A stretch of 64,000 nucleotides of DNA from positions 248,001 to 312,000 of the forward strand of contig JAITTY010000017.1 in assembly GCA_031286695.1 (NCBI GenBank), read 5' to 3'. This document shows positions 44,057 to 52,924 of the stretch, one piece after another; positions within the stretch are counted from its first letter, which is position 1; every line of letters begins with the position of its first letter. This DNA comes from Sphingobacterium sp. Its GTDB lineage: Bacteria > Bacteroidota > Bacteroidia > Sphingobacteriales > Sphingobacteriaceae. The translations under genes and the position numbers were made by a program. The notes under the pieces are model-generated. The model searched no databases. It saw only the letters and a list, made by a program, of their open reading frames with translations, and was not told where the DNA came from.

Positions 44057-44590
44057 GTGAAAAGCGGAAGTAATATAAGTATTGATTTTAAAACACCTAA
44101 CGATTTTGAGGTTCTTTACAAGAGTACTTCGGAGCAACTATTCAATATTATTTTCAAACAGATAAGAGATCGGTCTATCACGGAGGGACTTGTACAGGAT
44201 ATTTACCTAAGATTATGGGAAAGAAGATTTGAAATCCAGCTTACGGTTCCCATCCAGCATTATTTGAATCGTGCGGCTAAACTCGCCGCATTAAATTACC
44301 TTAAAACAAACCATCGAAGAAATACATACCTTAATCAGCTGCGTCTTGACCAAGACGAAGCTGATAATATCACCGAAAAAACGATTTTTTTCAGGGATCT
44401 AAAGAAACGAATTCATGCAATAACAGATCAGCTTCCTCCAAAGTGCAGGGCAGTATTTGTTATGAGCAGAGAAGAAGGTCTCAATACCCGTACAATTTCG
44501 CAGCGATTATCCATTGCTGAAAAGACTGTAGAGGCACATTTAACCAAAGCTTTGAAAGCCATAAGAAATAGTATAGAAAGAAAAGTATAA
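44057..44590 (+). CDS. ECF sigma-70 factor, iron-uptake operon
   Basis: A 177-residue RNA polymerase sigma factor with region 2 (residues about 20-90; FNIIFKQIRD, QDIYLRLWERR) and region 4 (about 115-170; LPPKCRAVFVMSREEGLNTRTISQRLSIAEKTVEAHLTKAL). It starts with GTG at 44057; no better ATG exists. The operon continues with an anti-sigma gene, a DUF4374 lipoprotein and a TonB-dependent receptor, so it likely activates this iron or siderophore uptake set. Confidence 0.9.
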   Translation: MKSGSNISIDFKTPNDFEVLYKSTSEQLFNIIFKQIRDRSITEGLVQDIYLRLWERRFEIQLTVPIQHYLNRAAKLAALNYLKTNHRRNTYLNQLRLDQDEADNITEKTIFFRDLKKRIHAITDQLPPKCRAVFVMSREEGLNTRTISQRLSIAEKTVEAHLTKALKAIRNSIERKV

Positions 44591-44707
44591 AAAAAATAAA
44601 ATCGAACTAAGGGTATTATGCACTTTGACCAACTATACTCATAAAGGAGGCTAAAATTAGCTTTTGGCTTTCTCTATAAAAAGTTGGTATCATACAATTG
44701 CTATATT

Positions 44708-45310
44708 TTGGAAATTAACCCAGAAATTTTAAAACGATATAATGAGCATACCGCAAATGAAGCTGAATGTAAAGCTGTGGAGGATTGGCTCAATGATTAT
44801 TCAGAGGATCTGAATGTTCTTTCTTCGAATGAATTGCACAGCATGAAACATTCCGTTTGGCGGCAGATCCAACAGAAGACAAATGGGGCAAATGTAGTCC
44901 AGTTTACCAAGCCTAGGAAAAAGAACTATGCGCTGCCGCTTACAGCTGCTTTAGCGATCTTTTTGTTGATTACTGTAGCTTACCAGCGCTGGACTGGATC
45001 TTATCCGAATGATTCAGATGCGATCGTCATTACTTCCGCACAAGGCGATATTGAGATTTTGGAGGATCATTGCAAATTGCAATTTTCGGGATATCTACAA
45101 GTTTTCAATCGCTCTTCGAAGATTAAGTCCATTGAATGTACCAATGGAGAAAAATACACATTAGCGCCAGGGGAGACTTATTATCTCGAAACAATTGATG
45201 GTAAGCATTCAATTGTACCAGAAAGCCATCTTTCACCAGACGACAATTACTCACGTTTCATTCGCGGGGATGTGAAAATATATCCAGAAAAAGCCAAAAA
45301 TAATGTATAA
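44708..45310 (+). CDS. FecR-type anti-sigma factor, short form
   Basis: A 200-residue anti-sigma factor: an N-terminal cytoplasmic domain with the typical INPEILKRYNEHTANEAECKAVEDWL start, one membrane helix (YALPLTAALAIFLLITVAY, about residues 80-98) and a short periplasmic domain of about 100 residues. The periplasmic part is smaller than in full FecR proteins and lacks a clear DUF4974 tail. No ATG is available; TTG at 44708 gives the expected family N terminus (a further TTG at 44684 would add eight residues). Its stop overlaps the DUF4374 start by 8 bases. Confidence 0.7.
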   Translation: MEINPEILKRYNEHTANEAECKAVEDWLNDYSEDLNVLSSNELHSMKHSVWRQIQQKTNGANVVQFTKPRKKNYALPLTAALAIFLLITVAYQRWTGSYPNDSDAIVITSAQGDIEILEDHCKLQFSGYLQVFNRSSKIKSIECTNGEKYTLAPGETYYLETIDGKHSIVPESHLSPDDNYSRFIRGDVKIYPEKAKNNV

Positions 45311-46520
45311 TATATCCAGCTTAAGATTAACAACCTATGCTATTGTGCTCCTTTGGCTATTCGTTTTCCTTTTTGTGGCCTGTCGAAGTTCCTCAAATGG
45401 TCATGGAGATAAAGATCATGGACTGATTCTGATCGGAACGCGTGTGAAGACCCCTCAGGGACGTATGTTCTATTTGGGGGCCTATCAAGATATGCCTACA
45501 CGGGTTGATCCCAAGGAAATGGTGTTATTGGGACGCGAAAATGCAATATATTCTTACGGAAAGCATCCCTATGTTTGGGACGGTAGCTCAGCTATTTTGA
45601 GAAAATATGCTGTAGATAACGCGATGAAGGTTAAGGTGGTTGATTCAATGCAATTCAAAAATATAGTCAAAGCTGAATCTTTTGGCTCCCTAGCTTTTAT
45701 TTCCAATGAAGAAGCCTATGCATTCTTTCTTGCTGAAGGAAAGGTCATTCAGTTCAACCCCAGTACAATGCGTATGACAGCATCTCTAACGGTGCCCGCT
45801 CTACCAATGGGGAAAACGGCAGAAGTAAATACCAATACCTATTATTCTTTTGTAACCGATGATCATACGATATTGTTGCCTATAGGGATAAACCCCAATA
45901 ATTTTGATAAATTTCCGACGGTGGCCCAGGTGGCAGTTTTCAATTCTCGTGAAAGGTCAATCCGCTATAGCAGTGATTCTCGCATGTCTTTGGGATATAA
46001 CAATTTCGCTGTAGATATCTTGAATGGTGACCTCTATTATAGACCCTCGAAGTACATCGCGCGAGCACAGGATTATGCTCCTGTTTCCGATTCTCCGCCA
46101 ACGGGAGGCCTGTTGAAGGTTAAAAAAGATGGAAACTTTGCTTCGGATTTCTTTGTCGACCTCCAGAAAGTATTGGACGCGCATCGCATCGTATCTGTCA
46201 TCTATATCAAGGGGAAAGATGTATTGGTTCAGTATATTGAAAAAGGATGGCAGATACCGAAGGATCCGGGAGAATGGTTTGATTGTCCTACAAAACTGGC
46301 TGTGGTCGACCTCCACCAGATGACTTATAAAAATACCCCGCTTTTGGATCACTATGGTACGATCTATCCAGTGGGAGAGTTAGATGGTAAACAATATTTT
46401 GCAAATTTCGGTGCAAAAGATGGGACTTATCATTTTTTTGAACAGGACGATGACCAGGTTTTCAAAGCAACAACAGAAGTCCTTGGCGGAAGTGGTATCT
46501 ATATAGCCCGTATCAGATAG
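45303..46520 (+). CDS. DUF4374-like lipoprotein of the uptake operon
   Basis: A 405-residue lipoprotein (lipobox FLFVAC) with a repeated beta-propeller-like mature part (LILIGTRVKTPQGRMFYLGAY, VVDSMQFKN, YNNFAVDILNGDLYY). DUF4374 proteins are found beside TonB-dependent receptors in Bacteroidota, and this one lies between the anti-sigma gene and the receptor gene. It is probably an outer-membrane surface lipoprotein that assists substrate capture. Assignment to DUF4374 is by context and block pattern. Confidence 0.65.
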   Translation: MYNISSLRLTTYAIVLLWLFVFLFVACRSSSNGHGDKDHGLILIGTRVKTPQGRMFYLGAYQDMPTRVDPKEMVLLGRENAIYSYGKHPYVWDGSSAILRKYAVDNAMKVKVVDSMQFKNIVKAESFGSLAFISNEEAYAFFLAEGKVIQFNPSTMRMTASLTVPALPMGKTAEVNTNTYYSFVTDDHTILLPIGINPNNFDKFPTVAQVAVFNSRERSIRYSSDSRMSLGYNNFAVDILNGDLYYRPSKYIARAQDYAPVSDSPPTGGLLKVKKDGNFASDFFVDLQKVLDAHRIVSVIYIKGKDVLVQYIEKGWQIPKDPGEWFDCPTKLAVVDLHQMTYKNTPLLDHYGTIYPVGELDGKQYFANFGAKDGTYHFFEQDDDQVFKATTEVLGGSGIYIARIR

Positions 46521-46651
46521 TCGTAAAATAATTATCGAATGCTTAAGGTGCTGTTTTTTGACAGTACGGGGAATCTTATTGTCCTGTGTTTTCGTTTCGT
46601 GTAAATATTTATTGTTGTACATATATTATTAATGTTTTTTATTTTTTTGAT

Positions 46652-49066
46652 ATGAAGTCAATTTTATCAATTTTCTTATGTTGCCTATTATCCTTTGTTG
46701 CCATGGCGCAAAAACCGGATAGGGTTAAAGGAAAGATTATGATGTCTGAAAGCATTCCTGCAAAAGATGCGTTATTAAGGCTTTTAAATACCGCCTTTCA
46801 GACAAGGACCAATGCATCGGGAGAGTTTTATTTTAGCGATGTGCCTCCTGGACAGTACATTCTTCAAGCCTCTGTTAATGATGTAGAAATCATTCGGGAA
46901 AACATCCAAATTAACGAAGAGATGGCAAGCCTTCCTGTCATTTATGTTATCAAGAAAATGAATAATTTGGATGGGGTGACCGTATACGGGTATAAGAGAA
47001 ACAAATTTCTGGATCAGGATACCAGTATGATTGCTAAGATGCCTTTGTCTTATATGGAAAATCCACAAGCCTATACCAGTATCAACCAGACGATTCTGAA
47101 GGAACAATTGACGACGGATCTTTCTGATGCTTTGCGCAACGTACCGGGTATGATCAAGATGCAAGGCAGTCCGGGGCGTGGTAGTGGTGACGGTAGTTTC
47201 TATTACAGTTTGCGGGGATTTACAACTAAAGTTTCTATGGTGGACGGTGTGCCGGCTACGACCAATGGAGAAATTGATCCGGCTGATATCGAACGGATAG
47301 AGGTTATTAAAGGTCCTGCGGGAACTTTGTATGGAGGTGCTGTGACATCCTTTGGGGGATTAATCAATGTGACAACAAAGAAACCGCGCGATTATTTTGG
47401 CGGTGAAGTAGCCTATACATTTGGCAGTTTTAATTTAAATAGACTTACAGCCGACGTTTATGGTCCTGTGGATCGGAATAGAAAGACGCTTTTTCGATTG
47501 AATAGTGCCTATCAGTACCAGAATGGATTCAGAGACTCCGAATTCAGAAAATCATTTTTTGTTGCACCAACTTTTAGCTATCAGGTCAGTGACCGTCTTA
47601 CATTTAATCTTGGTGCACAAATCTATAATTACGAAGGTACCAATACCCCGATTATCTTTTTGAGCAGAAATCGTCAGTTTTTTGCGAGAACACCTAAAGA
47701 ATTAGGTTTTGACTGGACAAGGTCTTATTCCAATAATGACATGACACTGAAAGCTCCGGCAATTAATATTAAAGGTGAGATTAATTACCGCATATCTGAC
47801 TCCTGGTCTTCACAAACTATTATTTCTAGAAATTTTCGAAAAACAGAAGGACTTTATCAATATCAGTTTATCAGAGGGAATTCCAGCGATGCATTGCTTG
47901 AACGAAATGTGCAATGGAATAATTCTGAGGCCGCTTCTACAAGCATACAGCATAACCTCAATGGCACATTTCAATTGGGAAGTATCAAAAATAAACTGCT
48001 TATTGGGATTGATTATCTAAATCAATCATTGCGCAACAACCATTCACCTATTGTGAAATACGATACTGTAAATGCCCAGAATCTGACAAGCGGCTATGGC
48101 TTTATTTCCAGAGAATTGGCAACGGCTAGTATTCAGAAATCAAAAGGCAGTATGATTCGAACTTATGCCTCCAATAATGTATATGGTGCATATATTTCAG
48201 ATGTAGTCTACTTGACCGATCGCTGGACAACGCTATTAAGTCTACGCGTAGACCATTTTGATTCAAGAGGACAATTAAATCTGAACACCAACGTACGTGA
48301 CGGTGAATATAAACAAACCGCATTATCACCTAAATTCGGTATGGTTTACCAGTTAGTCAAAGAGCAGCTTTCGGCTTATGCCAATTACATGAATGGATTT
48401 AGCAATGTTGCTCCTGTAGATAACAAAGGCATCGTAGGTTATAGTAATGTTTTAAAACCTCAGATGGCCGGACAATGGGAAGCTGGGATAAAAGCCAATC
48501 TATGGAAAAATCGCTTCAACATGACAGCTTCTTATTATGATATAACCGTGAATAATATGAGCAGAGATATCGAGGTTACGCAGGATGGGCAATCTGCTCT
48601 TGTCACTATACAGGATGGTGAGCAGCGTAGTAAAGGTGTTGAATTCGAGTTGATCGCCAATCCTGTAAGAGGGCTTAATGTTATGGCCGGATATACGTAC
48701 AATGATAGTAAATTCCAGAAAGCGGATGCTTCTGTTGAAGGACGAAGACCCGCATCGGCTGGACCGGGAAATGTCTTTAACTCATGGCTTAGTTATGTAT
48801 TTCAAAATAGAGTGCTTCATGGATTGGGGATAGGAGTGGGAGTTAACCGCGTCGGTGAGCAGATTACCGTGGATCAGGAAGCGACAGGTCGATTCACCTT
48901 CCCGGCATATACGCTCGTCAATACATCAGTTTTTCTAGAAAGAGACAAATATCGATTCGCTGTGCGGATGAATAATCTGACCAATAGCGAATATTTTGCA
49001 GGACAAGGGGTCATCGTGGCTCAGATGCCGCGCAATTTTGCCGTACAGCTCAGTCTGCGGTTTTAA
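46652..49066 (+). CDS. TonB-dependent siderophore-type receptor
   Basis: An 804-residue outer-membrane receptor with a signal peptide ending in AMAQ (ATG at 46652). A carboxypeptidase-regulatory-like domain (about 22-105) is followed by the plug domain (ALRNVPGMIKM, SYYYSLRGF-like block FYYSLRGFTTK, IERIEVIKGPAGTLYGG) and a 22-strand barrel ending in FAVQLSLRF. It resembles FhuA/FpvA-type siderophore receptors. It has no N-terminal STN signalling domain even though a sigma/anti-sigma pair heads the operon. A strong terminator follows. Confidence 0.9.
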   Translation: MKSILSIFLCCLLSFVAMAQKPDRVKGKIMMSESIPAKDALLRLLNTAFQTRTNASGEFYFSDVPPGQYILQASVNDVEIIRENIQINEEMASLPVIYVIKKMNNLDGVTVYGYKRNKFLDQDTSMIAKMPLSYMENPQAYTSINQTILKEQLTTDLSDALRNVPGMIKMQGSPGRGSGDGSFYYSLRGFTTKVSMVDGVPATTNGEIDPADIERIEVIKGPAGTLYGGAVTSFGGLINVTTKKPRDYFGGEVAYTFGSFNLNRLTADVYGPVDRNRKTLFRLNSAYQYQNGFRDSEFRKSFFVAPTFSYQVSDRLTFNLGAQIYNYEGTNTPIIFLSRNRQFFARTPKELGFDWTRSYSNNDMTLKAPAINIKGEINYRISDSWSSQTIISRNFRKTEGLYQYQFIRGNSSDALLERNVQWNNSEAASTSIQHNLNGTFQLGSIKNKLLIGIDYLNQSLRNNHSPIVKYDTVNAQNLTSGYGFISRELATASIQKSKGSMIRTYASNNVYGAYISDVVYLTDRWTTLLSLRVDHFDSRGQLNLNTNVRDGEYKQTALSPKFGMVYQLVKEQLSAYANYMNGFSNVAPVDNKGIVGYSNVLKPQMAGQWEAGIKANLWKNRFNMTASYYDITVNNMSRDIEVTQDGQSALVTIQDGEQRSKGVEFELIANPVRGLNVMAGYTYNDSKFQKADASVEGRRPASAGPGNVFNSWLSYVFQNRVLHGLGIGVGVNRVGEQITVDQEATGRFTFPAYTLVNTSVFLERDKYRFAVRMNNLTNSEYFAGQGVIVAQMPRNFAVQLSLRF

Positions 49067-49080
49067 CGAAATATGTTTAA

Positions 49081-49110
49081 AGCCACATCGTTCGATGTGG
49101 CTTTTTTTTT
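49081..49110 (+). terminator. Rho-independent terminator of the receptor operon
   Basis: A perfect 10-bp stem, AGCCACATCG (49081-49090) and CGATGTGGCT (49093-49102), is followed by a run of T to 49110. It lies 14 bases after the TonB-dependent receptor stop codon. Confidence 0.92.
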
Positions 49111-49222
49111 ACCAATACCCCTTCTTTTAGGAGACAGGCAGTAGACAGGTTGTACCCATCTACATGTTTTAAGCTTATATGAACCGTAGATTATTCGTAC
49201 TTTATACGCTTTCATCCGAATG

Positions 49223-49266
49223 AGGTCCCTATTAGCTCCCTATTAAGTCCGTATCAAGTCCCTTTA
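49223..49266. repeat. Tandem 11-bp repeat, four copies
   Basis: Four adjacent 11-base units, AGGTCCCTATT, AGCTCCCTATT, AAGTCCGTATC and AAGTCCCTTTA, share the core (A)GTCC-C-TAT. A fifth degenerate TCCCTTAT follows just downstream. The region is not coding. Confidence 0.7.
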
Positions 49267-49505
49267 AGTTAACTCCCTTATCATAGCTTAGGTACTGTTT
49301 TAACTGTAGACTTTTTTATAAATACTAACGTCTAATAATCGATTAAATTTGGCATAAAGAAATTGGCCGTCGTCCTCAGAAAATAAGCGGATGAAATAGT
49401 TGGTTGAAACACATCCGTTGAAGAATTGACTGTATAGGTATCAGATGTTACGGGTCAGGCTCGGAATAAATGAGGTCTAAAGCTAAGGGAAAGCCTTATT
49501 ATGAC

Positions 49506-49535
49506 AAAAGGACCTGAAATTAATCAGGCCCTTTT
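49506..49535 (-). terminator. Terminator of the LVIVD lipoprotein gene
   Basis: Arms AAAAGG-A-CCTGA (49506-49517) and TCAGG-C-CCTTTT (49524-49535) form an 11-pair stem with one mismatch and a 6-base loop. On the minus strand it ends in TTTT. It lies 27 bases after the stop of the lipoprotein gene at 49563. Confidence 0.75.
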
Positions 49536-49562
49536 GAGGTTATTTAATGCATTGAAAATGCC

Positions 49563-51326
49563 TTATTTGACTTGTGTAATGGTTCCGTTGCTTACACTAC
49601 CCCAGTTGGTAAGACTTCCATAGACAATTAATTTCGACTTATTGTTGGCAAATTCTACTTTTCCGCTACCATTGATCGTCAGGTTGCCATACACGACTAC
49701 TTCACCGTCAATGATCATCTTACCATTGATAAACGAGGTTGCTTTAGACCCTACAGTTCCTTGAGAAAGTGAACCCATTATACTGAATACACCATTTCCA
49801 TTAACAGTAAAGGTTCCACCGATAACACCCGAACCAACTAAGTTCATTGTTGTATTGATGTTGATATTCTGCTTCAAAGCAATGGAACCATACATGTTGA
49901 ATACACCATTGTTTATGTTGACAGAATTTCCGTTGATATTAAGGGTTCCACACCAGTTAAAATTACGGTTGATATTGACATTTGAGGCAAATGTTTTTGT
50001 ATCCGAGTAGCTCGCTTCACTGTTTACATTAAGATCTCCTTGTGTGCTGCCCGTGAAAGCTGGATAAGTACCATTACAGGTTGGAGTAGTGGGTTTCAGC
50101 TCGATAAGCTTTAAAATTTTTAGACCACCTTTTCCAGTTGCAACAAATACATAGTTATCCCTACTGATAACAAAATTGCTTGAACTGGCGTCAATGGCAT
50201 TGAAGCTTGCGCTTCCAATATAGGAAAAGTTGTTTTGAGTATCGAATTGATAAGCTGCGATACCCGCACCACCATTGGCAACAAATACACGCTTGTCGTT
50301 TGTTGATACAGCATTGGTGACAATATCTTCCGGATCTATACTGCTATCATCTGGGCTTACGGGAATACTTACACGTTTATCCAATGCTCCTGTGTTAATA
50401 TTATATATTCCCAATCCTTGTGCGCCCTCAGAAGCTAAAAGATAGTTGTTATAAAAATCGATTGTGCGCTTCGCCGAAGTTGGATTTTGGCTTACATTGA
50501 TTGTTTTAACTGGATCAAGATTGTTGGACACAACTTTTATCCCCTGTGTTCCCGAAAGAACATAAACCTGATTTTGGTAGGTTCTAACGGATAACAGATC
50601 AGCAATATTTACCGATTTTTCAATTGCTCCAGAAGACTTGTTGATCTTAGAAACTGAACCTGAGTTGCCAGAAACAGCATAATGACTTTCGCTATTAACT
50701 GCTACATCGGTTGCCACATAACTAGGTAAACCTGTATAGCGATAAGCGTCCGTAGGAAGGCCGTTCTGAAGAGGTAAAACAATAAGCACCGCAGGAGATT
50801 TCATATTTGCCAATACACCTTCATCTGCTGCACCCGCCAACAATAAATTATTCCCGTCAACCGCCAAAGAACTAATATCGATATTCGGTAATTTAGCATT
50901 CACGATAAGGCGAGGATTATTGATGTCGGCAATGTCGATGACATCTACGCCTCCAAGATAACGATCCCCTTCGGTATTGTAGCTTACATAAGCGTAATTG
51001 CCGGAAACAGCTACATGGGTCGCCCGTAGTTTATTTCCTTCATAATCAGGAGGGGCAACCTGTGCGACAAGAGCAAGAGAAAAGTCTGGATTTTGAGTTG
51101 CGGTGACTGTTGCGTTATTGGCCGCCCGTTTACCCGTCGCCATCAGGTTAGCTAATGGTAATAAGCCCGCATTTTGGTGATCTAAACGTGCATTTAATTG
51201 ACTTGAATTATTGTCGATGACCACAGACTGGTTTTTAGGATTGTCGATATCATCCTTATTCTTATTACAGCTGATAAAAGCAGTCAAAGTCAATGCTAGA
51301 AGTGGCAGGTAAAATTTCATTTTCAT
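49563..51326 (-). CDS. LVIVD-repeat propeller lipoprotein with beta-helix tail
   Basis: A 587-residue lipoprotein (start at 51326 or 51320; lipobox TAFISC). Residues about 80-420 hold LVIVD-type propeller repeats (DVIDIADINNPRLIVNAKL, GNYAYVSYNTEGDRYLGGV). The C-terminal about 150 residues are rich in short N-I-N-G-N repeats, which suggests a right-handed parallel beta-helix. It is probably exposed at the cell surface. It lies downstream of the glycan-utilization locus on the same strand, beyond a terminator, so it may be separately expressed. Confidence 0.72.
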   Translation of the reverse strand: MKMKFYLPLLALTLTAFISCNKNKDDIDNPKNQSVVIDNNSSQLNARLDHQNAGLLPLANLMATGKRAANNATVTATQNPDFSLALVAQVAPPDYEGNKLRATHVAVSGNYAYVSYNTEGDRYLGGVDVIDIADINNPRLIVNAKLPNIDISSLAVDGNNLLLAGAADEGVLANMKSPAVLIVLPLQNGLPTDAYRYTGLPSYVATDVAVNSESHYAVSGNSGSVSKINKSSGAIEKSVNIADLLSVRTYQNQVYVLSGTQGIKVVSNNLDPVKTINVSQNPTSAKRTIDFYNNYLLASEGAQGLGIYNINTGALDKRVSIPVSPDDSSIDPEDIVTNAVSTNDKRVFVANGGAGIAAYQFDTQNNFSYIGSASFNAIDASSSNFVISRDNYVFVATGKGGLKILKLIELKPTTPTCNGTYPAFTGSTQGDLNVNSEASYSDTKTFASNVNINRNFNWCGTLNINGNSVNINNGVFNMYGSIALKQNININTTMNLVGSGVIGGTFTVNGNGVFSIMGSLSQGTVGSKATSFINGKMIIDGEVVVYGNLTINGSGKVEFANNKSKLIVYGSLTNWGSVSNGTITQVK

Positions 51327-51495
51327 AATATTATATATCTGTCTCAAAAGTAAACCAAAAATCTTGTAGTTAAGTTTTTTAAAAATTAAATTTTATGAGA
51401 TTGTAGTTATTTTTCTACTACACTAGATCGGTTATTGCGTTTCGTTGGAAATAAAATATTCTACAAATTGCTAGAACGGAATTTATTATAATAAA

Positions 51496-51525
51496 AAAAT
51501 GGCCTGATGTACATCAGACCATTTT
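51496..51525 (-). terminator. Terminator of the GH29/SusCD operon
   Basis: A 30-base inverted repeat centred at 51510/51511 (arms AAAATGG-C-CTGATG and CATCAG-A-CCATTTT) has one C-A mismatch. On the minus strand it is followed by seven T. It lies 45 bases after the fucosidase stop. Confidence 0.85.
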
Positions 51526-51569
51526 GCATGGGGAGATTCATAGGATATCTATTGGGTGGTCGCTCGCTT

Positions 51570-52922
51570 TTAAATATTATAAACTGCAAAGCTTTTAATT
51601 AGTGGGGTGCCTGTTGATTCAATGATATTTAACCTAATTTTAGATGTTTTAATCTCTTTAAACTTATGTATCCTTTTATTCCCTACGGATTCACCTGCTG
51701 CTATTTCTATCCAATGATTGTCGATCCAGGCATCTATTCGGTATTTTCGAATACGTTCTCCTTTCTGTATCATTTCGGCAAAAATAACTTGATTAACTGC
51801 CTGAGTTTTCAGCTCTAGGGTAAATTCCTTTTCTGCTTTATTTTTAATAGATGCTATTGGATGTGATGTAGCTTTAGACAATTCCTTGCCAAACTCCGCT
51901 AGTCGATCAACATCCTCTTTGGGTACCAAGCCGCTCGTATCGACTACTATACCAAGTAGCATGTTGGAATTTCTGCCTACACTAGTGTAGTATGAGTCTA
52001 CCAATTGTTCCACAGAAAGGAGTTTTTGTCCATTTTCCTTCCAAAACCACCCCCCTTGCCAGCCTGTGCGCATTTGGAAATCGGCTTCTCCAGGGCACCA
52101 TATTGCACCATTGGGATCGCCATTCAAGCCGTCAATAACAATAGTCCCTGTAGCCGATGTTGTGAAATCTGAACGGCTCCAATTGGGATACGGGGCCCTG
52201 CCTTCTTCATTTCCTATCCATCTGATTAGATTTTTGGCATCGCTTGGACCTTGGAAAACCACTGCATCAGGCTGTAATTTTTTTAACAGCGGAGCAATAT
52301 CTGGCCCGCCATCTTTTATGGGTAATACTCCGCCATCAAACCAGATTTCAAAAAGCTTACCATAATTCGACCATAATTCGGATAGCTGCGTTTTCACAAC
52401 TTCATTGTATTGCTGCTGGGTAAGAGGGCCTCCAGGTTGAACCTTGCCCGGATTGTTTACATGTAAATATCCATTGGCTGAAGCGCTGGCATAGATACCC
52501 GGTTTGATGCCATATTTTTGGCAAGACTGGATAAAGTCCTTTACAATATCGCCTTTTCCGTCTTTCCAGGGTGATTTGCTGATGTTGTAGTCGTGTGCTT
52601 TAGTTGGCCATAAGCTGAAGCCTGAACAATGCTTTGCAACGAGAACCGCATATTTTGCGCCAGCAGCTTTGGCTGACCGGATCCATTGATCTGTGTCTAA
52701 TTTACTCGGATTAAAGACTGAAGCTGGAGGGTGCGATCCCCATTGCTGCCATTTGTAGTTAGGTACATAATTCACGACATCAAAGTGAAAAATCACACCG
52801 ATCTCTGCTTCTGCCCATGCTACATGGGCCGGAGAAGGGACAACTTCCTTTTGTTGAGCTTCACAAAGGAAGCCCAACAGAAAAAAGTTGATCATTAATA
52901 TATATTTATGCATTTTCATCAT
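51570..52922 (-). CDS. Alpha-L-fucosidase, GH29
   Basis: A 450-residue secreted GH29 enzyme with a signal peptide ending in CEAQ. The catalytic nucleophile is the Asp of IWFDGG, in the YGKLFEIWFDGG block, preceded by the GAKYAVLVAKHCSGFSLWPTK strand-histidine block. The last about 120 residues form an F5/8 type C-like beta-sandwich. It removes alpha-L-fucose from glycans. Several in-frame ATGs lie near the start (52922, 52919, 52913); the first is only 2 bases from the SusD stop, so the genes are tightly coupled. Confidence 0.92.
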   Translation of the reverse strand: MMKMHKYILMINFFLLGFLCEAQQKEVVPSPAHVAWAEAEIGVIFHFDVVNYVPNYKWQQWGSHPPASVFNPSKLDTDQWIRSAKAAGAKYAVLVAKHCSGFSLWPTKAHDYNISKSPWKDGKGDIVKDFIQSCQKYGIKPGIYASASANGYLHVNNPGKVQPGGPLTQQQYNEVVKTQLSELWSNYGKLFEIWFDGGVLPIKDGGPDIAPLLKKLQPDAVVFQGPSDAKNLIRWIGNEEGRAPYPNWSRSDFTTSATGTIVIDGLNGDPNGAIWCPGEADFQMRTGWQGGWFWKENGQKLLSVEQLVDSYYTSVGRNSNMLLGIVVDTSGLVPKEDVDRLAEFGKELSKATSHPIASIKNKAEKEFTLELKTQAVNQVIFAEMIQKGERIRKYRIDAWIDNHWIEIAAGESVGNKRIHKFKEIKTSKIRLNIIESTGTPLIKSFAVYNI

Positions 52923-52924
52923 AA

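Larger units (their letters stand above)
49067..49562. other. Gene-free region between convergent operons
   Basis: About 500 bases between two convergent genes. It contains the terminator of the receptor gene (49081-49110), four tandem copies of an 11-base repeat (49223-49266) and the terminator of the LVIVD lipoprotein gene (49506-49535). No coding sequence is supported in the remaining stretch. Confidence 0.5.
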
